Translations under genes and position numbers: made by a program
The notes under the pieces: model-generated
What the model was told of the DNA's origin: nothing
What the model saw: the letters and a program-made list of their open reading frames with translations, nothing else
Databases searched by the model: none
Shown: positions 55,240 to 64,000 of the stretch, piece after piece
Layout: the number at the start of each line of letters is the position of its first letter
Position numbering within the stretch: position 1 is the first letter of the stretch
Origin: Epiperipatus broadwayi
Taxonomy: Eukaryota; Onychophora; Udeonychophora; Euonychophora; Peripatidae
DNA: 64,000 nt
Direction of reading: 5' to 3'
Assembly: GCA_028023455.1 (NCBI GenBank)
Contig: JAQFVV010006354.1
Coordinates: forward strand, 1,522,615 to 1,586,614

Positions 55240-55286
55240 CCCCCACTGAGGATAGCAAACCAGCTTGAAATCAGCTGATCTGGGGG
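55240..55286 (+). ncRNA. Hammerhead ribozyme-like motif, E2 first copy
   Basis: Stem I CCCCCA (55,240-55,245), core CUGAGGA (55,246-55,252, fits CUGANGA), U then stem II AGC / AAACCA / GCU then U, GAAA (55,267-55,270), stem III AUCAGCUGAU (self-complementary 10-mer), C at the cleavage position (55,280), stem I UGGGGG (55,281-55,286). All conserved core bases are present. The U-U next to the core in stem II replaces the usual G-C. A palindromic stem III has no room for a loop in one molecule and would pair best between two copies (dimeric hammerhead). Confidence 0.68.
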
Positions 55287-55657
55287 TGAGCAAATGAAAG
55301 AGGTAGTTAATTTCTGACTCTTTTTTCGTTTATGTAAAACAAATCTTACACTTGTTCGGCGGTTTTGGTATAGCGCCATCTTTTGGACATAAATAACAAG
55401 TGATAGCAGGTTACGTGATTAACTTGTTTTTGTTTTTTCATAAATGTACCTTTAGAGTTTTCTTGCAATGATATATATTGCAGAGACTTTGATTATATGG
55501 TGATTCTGAACTGAGATCAGACCCATATAAATATCTAGCTTGCTAGGCTGGGTTTGAAGACTTTACCGGTCTGAAAAATTCACGCTTGCAATCTGATAGA
55601 AACGTTTTGCATAAACACTTGAGAGTCAGTGTTTTAGATCTAGTTTCTATACTCTAT

Positions 55658-55704
55658 CCCCCACTGAGGATAGCAAACCAGCTTGAAATCAGCTGATCTG
55701 GGGG
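55658..55704 (+). ncRNA. Hammerhead ribozyme-like motif, E2 second copy
   Basis: Identical to the motif at 55,240-55,286, exactly 418 bp downstream. Predicted cleavage lies between 55,698 and 55,699. Cleavage at both sites would release a 418-nt monomer RNA. Confidence 0.68.
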
Positions 55705-55808
55705 TGAGCAAATGAAAGAGGTAGTTAATTTCTGACTCTTTTTTCGTTTATGTAAAACAAATCTTACACTTGTTCGGCGGTTTTGGTATAGCGCCATCTT
55801 TTGGACAT

Positions 55809-55953
55809 ATATATATATATATATATATTACTTTGGAATTTCATTTAGTAGGTAATACTAGCAGTGATACCAGCCAAGCATGTTATAATAATCACTTATA
55901 TCAATATTATACATTTGAAATATTTCTAACAATATATATATATATATATATAT
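55809..55953. repeat. Two (TA)n tracts
   Basis: TA runs at 55,809-55,829 and 55,931-55,953, the first bounding the E2 element. Confidence 0.9.
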
Positions 55954-56765
55954 TCGGTAAAATGCCAGATCATCAGCAACTCAATAATTAACTGCATATC
56001 TAATCTATAACTACATGAAATAGATATAAAATATAGTAGCACAAAAAAATATTACTTGTAGTAAAATTTTACTTAAAAATCTAAAGAATAAGCACAAAAT
56101 CATCAGTAAATCGCAGGCATGCATTAAAATGTACCTGTGAATAAGATACATAAATTTTAGAAAATACATTAATAGTATGTCGATATCCTCATTACAGCGT
56201 AAATATGCCTGTGGCAATGTATACACACATACATATATCATAATATAATCAGAATCTGTTTAAAACATTTAACTAATAAGTTAAACTTACTTTAATAATA
56301 CAAAAATAAGAGCAGATGACAGTGTCAGCTTGAATAAGCTGTCAATGCATCCCTTAATTTTCCTATCCTCCTCCTTTTTTTAAAAAAGAAAATATTTAAA
56401 TATTGGCCCTAAAAAAGTTTTTAAAGTCGGATAGCATTCATAAATATTAATTTCAAATAAAAATTCATATTGATAGTTCAAATCTAATTTATTATTTATC
56501 CGATTTTGTACAAATAAGATTCTCTTCTAATAATATAAAAAATAATAAGAGAGTGATCTCTGCAATCCAAACTATTTACAGTTTAGCCCTTACAAATTAC
56601 TCTTTCTTTTTTTTTTTGTTTTTTTTTTTTTTTTTTGTATTTTTAATGCTATCATTGCAATATTATTTAAATTATTAATTATAATTTCTACAATATTTGT
56701 TAGTTTAAATAAGAATCAAGGAATCAATGGAGTCATAGATAATATTAGTTTATAGATATTGTGAA

Positions 56766-59144
56766 TGTTCAGGTTGATGATCCAGGTATATATAAAAAAA
56801 ATAAATAAATAAATAAAGAAGTTTGTTGATCTTATTTGATTTTTCCTTTACTTAATAGATATATAATGTAAGATCTTGGAAATGTAAATTTAAATTTGAT
56901 CACCATGGCAACCTTAAAGCTTTTAAATAGAATTATATACTGTTGATTCTAGCTTTAAAATAAAAATACTTTCACTATAATCAAACTTAAGAAAAACATA
57001 TAAATAAATAAATTTATTTAAAAAAAAACAAACAATTCAGTACAATATAAGTTTACCTAAATAGGATCGACATTATTTTACATATTTCATATATGAATGC
57101 AGTCACCATAGTAACATTATTACATACAGTTCAATGTTTTTTTTTGTTGTGTATATTTGTTTATAAATTAATTTAAAAAAATATTATTATTAAAAAAATA
57201 TAGATATGTGTAAATTATTGATGTTTATCAAGAAAATAAAAGGTTGTTATATCAATTTTGTATTTTGGTTTGTAAATAATAAAAAAAAATTGTAATCGAA
57301 TTTGGATTTAATTTTCATGTATCTTTTTCTCCAAACTTACCCCAAAACCGCGCGAAAACTAATACAAAAAAATTGATAGAATTGAGTTTTCTTTTGAGTA
57401 ATATTGGATGGTCGTCAAGATACGAAAAATGTCAGAAAGAGAACATATAAAAAAGACGCGACAGAATATAACAGTATCTTTTTTCATCATTTTTGCTATA
57501 GTCAAGGACAAACATATTTTCTGTGTCTTAACAAATAAAGTTTTTCAATATTTTTTTTTTGTGTGTAAAACCATAAAACATGGAAAAATAGTGGAATTAT
57601 CTGCCCATTCAATCATTTAGAGGACAGTTGCGAAAAGTTTTCGGGGAAGCGGCAACAAAGTGTAAAAAAAAAAAAGAAACCTATGAAGTAAAAAAAAAAA
57701 TGCTTTATAAAAAAAAAAAGTCAGCTATTTTTAATAAAAAAAAAGTGGATTTGCGTAAACATCGTCTCACGAGTAAAGAAACAGGGACCAACTGGATCAA
57801 TTCACATCATAAAAGGGATAATCAAAGTGCACTCACCTCTTCGGACGGAAAAAGAAAACTTTTAGTGAAGTATCATGAAGTTTGCAATTATTATTTCTGA
57901 CAGAGAAACTTCTCTTTACGCCATAAGAACTGAAGTCAATCAATGGGCCAATAAATAGTGAATGAACAGACTCATATATATATATGGTATGATTTTTTTT
58001 TATATGAAATGTGCGTGTATTATTTTTTTTTATATGTAATAAAAGTGGATGATTTTTTTTTAATTATCTCTAAAAGTAATATAATTTATTAAATGAAAAT
58101 GATTGGAAAGACTCAAATATATTTATTATTTCATATTCATTTATCCGTTATTATTTTGATAAACAAATAGATTTTGATACCCTCCTATTTCACATCTTTG
58201 GTATCGGTTATATGTAAATTTTTTAGCAAAATATCCAAAAGCCTTTCCCTTCATTTACTCATTCATTTTTTTTGTCGTTATCGTTGTCACAACACATCTA
58301 GAGATACACATAGCAATTTATTATTTTTATTTAGTCAACCAATCTAAAATATAAAGTCATTTCCGATGTATTTTATCATTAATCTTGCCAATTTTCTTTT
58401 ATATAATCCAATAAATTGAGTTAATTTAAATATCAAGATTAGTTTAATTATTTTGTTTTATCTGGATTGCATAAGATGACGTAGCTATTTAAGTAACAAG
58501 ATTCAAACTCAGCTTGGTAAGTGAATTAGAATATAAGATAAGGTATGTTTCGCTTATTAGTATTTTATTTTGTTTCCATATGAATTTTATATTTACATTT
58601 GCATTTGAATATTATATATATATATATTGAAACAGATATGTTGTTTCTCATATAAATATTGCTGTTCCTCATATAATATTCAAAAGACCCCCCCCATTCA
58701 AAAATATCTAGCGTGATTCAGTCTAATTGGAAACGCAATAAAACTGTGATTTGTTTTAAAAAAATCATATTTTTAATTTTGTGATTGATAGATTTGAATA
58801 AAATGTTATATCATCTTATTTTTTTTTATCTGTCTCAATAAAAAAAAAAGAAATTAATTATCCAATCATTAAAAAGAAAAAAGAAAAAGATACTTGAGTT
58901 AAACTGAGGCAGTATTCAAATTAGACACGTGGTCAGAAGAAAAGAACTTCTCTCTCTCGTCTTACACAGAGAGCTTTAACAGAACATGAAAATGGAAAAA
59001 GAAAGCTTTGCTAGAGGAATTATAATAAAAATGGAGTAAATTGGCGGCTTCACTCTCTCCACACTATGCCATGACTTTTCATAAATGAAATAACCTGCCT
59101 TCTTTTTATGTAAACTGAACTGCAAAAAAAAACTGGAAGGTAAT
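56766..59144. other. AT-rich DNA inside the 5.8-kb interruption
   Basis: 57,330-57,960 has longer frames (70 and 90 residues, the second lysine-rich from A runs), a slightly higher GC content and strings such as CCGCGCG, but no recognisable domain. 58,940-59,090 is also less AT-rich. Neither is a confident gene. Confidence 0.4.
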
Positions 59145-59430
59145 TATTTTATAAAATATTAAAACATCTTTATCATACGTTATAAAGTAAAGTTATGAAA
59201 TAATTACATAGAATTTGTTTTATAAAATATTGAAATATCTTTATCATACGTTATAAAGTGAAGTTATGAAATAATTGCATAGAATTTGTTTTATAAAATA
59301 TTAAAACACCTTTATCATATGTTATAAAGTGAAGTTATGAAATAATTATATAGAATTTGTTTTATAAAATATTAAAACATCTTTATCATACGTTATAAAG
59401 TGAAGTTATGAAATAATTGTACGCAAATTT
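59145..59430. repeat. 71-bp minisatellite, 4 units
   Basis: Units begin near 59,147, 59,218, 59,289 and 59,360 (TTTTATAAAATATT, then TCTTTATCATACGTTATAAA, then AAGTTATGAAATAATT). Period exactly 71 throughout; very uniform. Confidence 0.93.
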
Positions 59431-59509
59431 ATTTATAAAAATATTTGAACGTATTTACTATATGGATTAGAAATGCCTTAATTGCATATTACTTCTATCT
59501 GAGTAATGT

Positions 59510-59955
59510 AATAAAGTTTATGTGTATGAATATACCTTTATATTTGACTAAATTATAAATGCTGCAATTACTAAATGCTGCAACTACTAAATGATAAATG
59601 CTCCATAAGCCAAACAGAGCTTATGTGTATGAATATGCTTTTATATTTGATTAAATTGGAAATGCTCCAATTACTAAATGATAAATGCTCCACAAGCCAA
59701 ACAGAATTTATGTGTATGAATATACTTTTATATTTGATTAAATTGGAAATGCTCCAATTACTAAATGATAAATGCTCCACAAGCCAAACAGAATTTATGA
59801 GTATGAATATACTCTTATATTTGACTAAATTATAAATGCTGCAATTACTAAATGATAAATGCTCCACAAGCCAAACAGAGTTTATGTGTATGAATATACT
59901 CTTATATTTGACCAAATTATAAATGCTGCAATTACCAAATGATAAATGCTCCACA
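59510..59955. repeat. 87-bp minisatellite, about 5 units
   Basis: GTGTATGAATATACT recurs at 59,522, 59,625, 59,712, 59,799 and 59,886. The last four are spaced exactly 87 bp. As 87 is 3 x 29, both strands stay open with a 29-residue repeat (minus-strand VEHLSFSNCSI type); this explains the 127-residue and 86-residue frames without a gene. Confidence 0.93.
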
Positions 59956-59984
59956 AACCAAGAATTACTGAGCTTAAGTGTTTA

Positions 59985-60600
59985 TCAATCAATAATGATT
60001 CATAAAATAATGAAATGCTGTATAAATAATAAATGCTTGACTGCTCCCAAGCTTCTTCACATAAATGAATTCAAAATGAATTATTGTATAAACCATAAAT
60101 GCTTGACTGCTTCTAAGGTTCTTCTCTTAAATGAATTCAAAATGAATTATTGTATAAACCATAAATGCTTGACTGCTTCTAGAGTTCTTCTCATAAATGA
60201 GTTCAAAATGAACTATTGTTGAATCAGAATATTTCCAAGCTTCTTCTCATAAATGAATTCAAAATGAACTATTAAATGAATTCGAAATGAACTATTGTTG
60301 AATCAGAATATTCCCAAGCTTCTTCTCTTAAATGAATTCAAAATGAACTATTGTTAAATTAGAATATTTCCAAGCTTCTATTCAAAATGAACTATTGTTA
60401 AATTAGAATATTTCCAAGCTTCTTCTCATAAAGGAATTCAAAATGAACTATTGTTAAATTAGAATATTTCCAAGCTTCTTCTCATAACGGAATCCAAAAA
60501 TGAACTATTGTTGAATTAGACTGTTTCCAAACGTCTTCTCATAAATGAACTTATAAATGAATTATTAATAAAAAAAAGGAACTGCTTCTAGCTTTTTCAT
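59985..60600. repeat. Complex minisatellite, 66-bp then 44-80-bp units
   Basis: Three 66-bp units (GCTTGACTGC at 60,035, 60,101, 60,167) merge into about six shorter units built on AAATGAATTCAAAATGAACT and TTTCCAAGCTTCTTCTC. Unit length changes by internal deletion and duplication. Frames reading MNYCINHKCLTAS are repeat read-through. Confidence 0.9.
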
Positions 60601-60769
60601 AAGTAAAATGAAAATGTGTTATTGTGTGGATAGAAATGAATTTCATTAGAAATTGCTAATTAATTGTTATTTAATAAATTTTTTCTTTGTTACTAAAAAT
60701 TAAATTGGTTATCCAGTTGTCCAATTCTGTTTTGTTTTATTGCATCACTCATCAGTTATAGCACTGGTT

Positions 60770-61066
60770 CATGAGAATCTCATGTTTTCTGAGCTACGTC
60801 TGGCATAACTTGACCTAGGCCAGTCAGGTTGTAGTGAGACGGAACTCTAATGGCGCTTTTTGGGAAACCAAACATAAAAATATTTAGATGTTTCCAGTCT
60901 CTATGGTACTACATCCTCTGATGAGCAGGAAATATTGTTGTAGGAGGCATTAACATCTGCATTAGGAATGTCAATTGATAGTTCCTTCCTACAGCATGCT
61001 CATCAGAAAATCGTTACAACTAACGTAATAAAACGGTTGTATGGCGGTCCGGTTACAATATATATA
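60770..61066. repeat. Less AT-rich segment with inverted repeat and TA tail
   Basis: CTGATGAGCA...TGTAGGAGG at 60,917-60,945 is mirrored by CCTTCCTACA..TGCTCATCAG at 60,983-61,005 (about 20 bp of imperfect arm). The segment ends GGTCCGGTTACAATATATATA (61,035-61,066, in part), the same tail form as X2 and 34,823. Possibly a SINE or short foldback; only one copy is seen. Confidence 0.45.
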
Positions 61067-61740
61067 TATATATTCTCATTTATCTTAGTTAATATTACAA
61101 AGTCAATCATTTCATGTTCAGCTGATTCCATCATAAAAATCTAAATAGATCGTACTTTATCGTTTGGTTCAGAATAATTTGTCTTGGATATTTTCTTAAA
61201 CTCCTATAAAATGAAGAGAATAAACTTCATTGACCGATTTAATTGAATATTGTTTTGATTTGTATAAATATCAATTATAATCATATGTTTTAATTGTTGC
61301 CGGTCAATTTTTATTCAATTGTTTAAAATTTCAAACAGATTGTATTAATACTCACAGGTGAATAAACATCCAATAGAAACTTGATATGTCTTTTATGTAA
61401 TGTGGTTGGACATTGCAGAGTTAGAGATGAGCTAATAGAGTGTTGATATTAAACTCCAGTGAAGTATTCTATTTTAAAACATAAACGAAGCACTAATTAA
61501 GTATCACTTTATTGGAAGATATTAATAAATTATTTATAAATTATTTTGTAGTTTCTTAGTAAACCATAGATGTATATTAATTTGTTTAAACATTTAAGTG
61601 GGTGCATAAATTTTCAAAGTGTTTATAAAATTATAATAAAACCAGTTGATGCCAACAGAAAATTATTAATTAAAGATTGATGTAGAAAGAATTGTATATC
61701 GCTTATTGACACGAGTGTTTATCTTTCTATTTAGCGTTTA

Positions 61741-61822
<82 letters not shown>

Positions 61823-62562
61823 GGTTCAAGTATTATTTTGTTTTGATATTTAAATAATGTCTATATGTAAAAAAAAATGTTTTGTAAAGTACTATTACAG
61901 ATACTTAGAAGCTTATCCATTAAGTTAAAAAGGCAGCATCTTTAAATAATAAAGTAGATTTAAATTACTATAACAGTAACAGGCTAATAAAATATATATA
62001 TATTGGAATCTGTTTTAGTTATTAATTGGATTTGATTTTGATTAGATTGCCAATCAAGTAGTTAACCTAATCCTATATTATTGTGTAGGGCAATAGTAGT
62101 TGGTTTCACTGCTCTTTGCAATTTATGTTGTAATTGTGATGGATTTGTTGATGTCTGGAGCAGATAGTCTCATTATTCCTTCATTTCACATATAACTTAA
62201 GTAAATTAAACTTTAAGAGAGATTATTTGCGCTTTGTGATGGTTTATTACATAATGGCGACCCGATTGAGCTAGACCAGATTAATTTAAATTTGATTGTT
62301 AGATTTTTTTATCAGATCAGATTGATCATCCTAACCATCACCTTCATCCATCAATTCAATCAGTTACAAATTGGCACCAACATTTTGGGCCTTCTTTCTT
62401 CAATTTAAATGGAATACAGCATTCAACAATTCCGACGGTTACAAAATATAACGTGTTATTTATGTATCTAACACTGGTTTAAATTTGTAATAATTTAAAT
62501 CTATACAACACATTGTAGAAGTGTGATTCCTTAATAATTGATACCAGTTTATAGGTAAAAGA
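61067..62562. other. AT-rich DNA, right part of the 5.8-kb interruption
   Basis: Nothing recognised except the (TA)n tract 61,743-61,820. Similarity to block A starts again after it. Confidence 0.4.
61743..61820. repeat. (TA)n microsatellite
   Basis: About 39 uninterrupted units. Confidence 0.95.

Positions 62563-64000
<1,438 letters not shown>

Larger units (their letters stand above)
55101..55809 (+). mobile_element. Hammerhead-bearing composite retroelement repeat, copy E2
   Basis: Plus strand: an inverted partial unit (55,101-55,206, the exact reverse complement of 55,335-55,441), then a ribozyme motif, a full 418-nt monomer from cleavage site to cleavage site (55,281-55,698), and the start of another monomer to 55,809. 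The stretches 55,208-55,391 and 55,626-55,809 are identical over 184 bp, so the element is young. TA tracts lie at both ends. The spacer 55,440-55,630 corresponds to 7,291-7,519 of E1 in opposite orientation. No coding capacity; mobilisation would need a partner such as a Penelope-like element. Confidence 0.8.
54850..56765. repeat. First half of the second copy of block A
   Basis: Colinear with 49,330-51,370, with the hammerhead element 55,101-55,809 inserted and without the extra 0.9 kb of block A. Similarity stops at about 56,765 and is taken up again at 62,563. Confidence 0.65.

Noticed and set aside
57408-57900. Two consecutive frames (70 and 90 residues) as a small gene pair
   Set aside because: The second starts at TTG, is built largely on A runs (poly-Lys), and neither resembles a known protein.
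59571-60222. Frames of 86-127 residues with 29- or 22-residue repeats
   Set aside because: The 87-bp and 66-bp units are multiples of 3, so frames stay open on either strand without selection.
60915-61010. CTGATGAG...GGAAA as another hammerhead ribozyme
   Set aside because: Core words are present but there is no room for stem II, and the flanks do not pair as stem I; it is better explained as an inverted repeat.

Overview
This window reads as repeat-dominated, non-coding DNA from a large, very AT-rich animal genome. Dense (TA)n tracts, long non-coding stretches, Penelope-type and LTR-type retroelement remains, a TTAA-flanked DNA element and minisatellites fit a molluscan, possibly cephalopod (octopus-like), genome. 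That assignment is inference from composition and repeat style only. I found no intact host gene, tRNA, rRNA, CRISPR or prokaryotic signal. Nearly all open frames are microsatellite read-through or chance frames inside repeats.

Layout. 1-5,800: unique AT-rich DNA with one long (TA)n. 5,818-7,826: a 42-bp tandem repeat, then on the minus strand a decayed Penelope-like GIY-YIG endonuclease (about 6,295-6,820) lying downstream of a composite repeat (7,120-7,803) that carries hammerhead-ribozyme motifs. 8,332-8,449: (TAA)n. 13,050-18,447: two direct copies of a repeat here called X, the second interrupted by a tandem 405-bp element and followed by an 87-bp fragment of the hammerhead family. 19,030-20,922: AT-looped hairpins. 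21,859-32,461: two direct copies of a 3-kb TG...CA sequence, roughly 95% identical by eye, flanking 4.6 kb that holds a degenerate tandem array, a piggyBac-like MITE inside that array and a broken gag-like coiled-coil frame. This looks like a long-LTR, pol-less retrotransposon (LARD-like). 38,213-38,448: an essentially perfect palindrome. 39,600-40,560: third X copy. 40,715-43,888: diverged inverted copy of the 3-kb sequence with a 4-bp target duplication, like a solo LTR, next to a 3-unit tandem repeat. 45,225-45,755: foldback element. 49,360-52,520 (block A) is repeated as 54,850-56,765 plus 62,563 to the window end, so the second copy is split by about 5.8 kb. Inside the first half of that second copy sits the second hammerhead element (55,101-55,809); inside the 5.8 kb are three adjacent, unrelated minisatellites (59,145-60,600).

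The most notable item is the hammerhead family. Two elements share a 402-418 nt monomer, each with a motif that can be drawn as a type I hammerhead with a palindromic stem III. Stem I shows compensatory base changes between elements, and stem III stays palindromic although its sequence differs. The head-to-tail monomers with an inverted flank, and the neighbouring GIY-YIG pseudogene in the same orientation, fit Penelope-like pLTR or retrozyme biology. A weak point is the non-canonical first pair of stem II in every copy.
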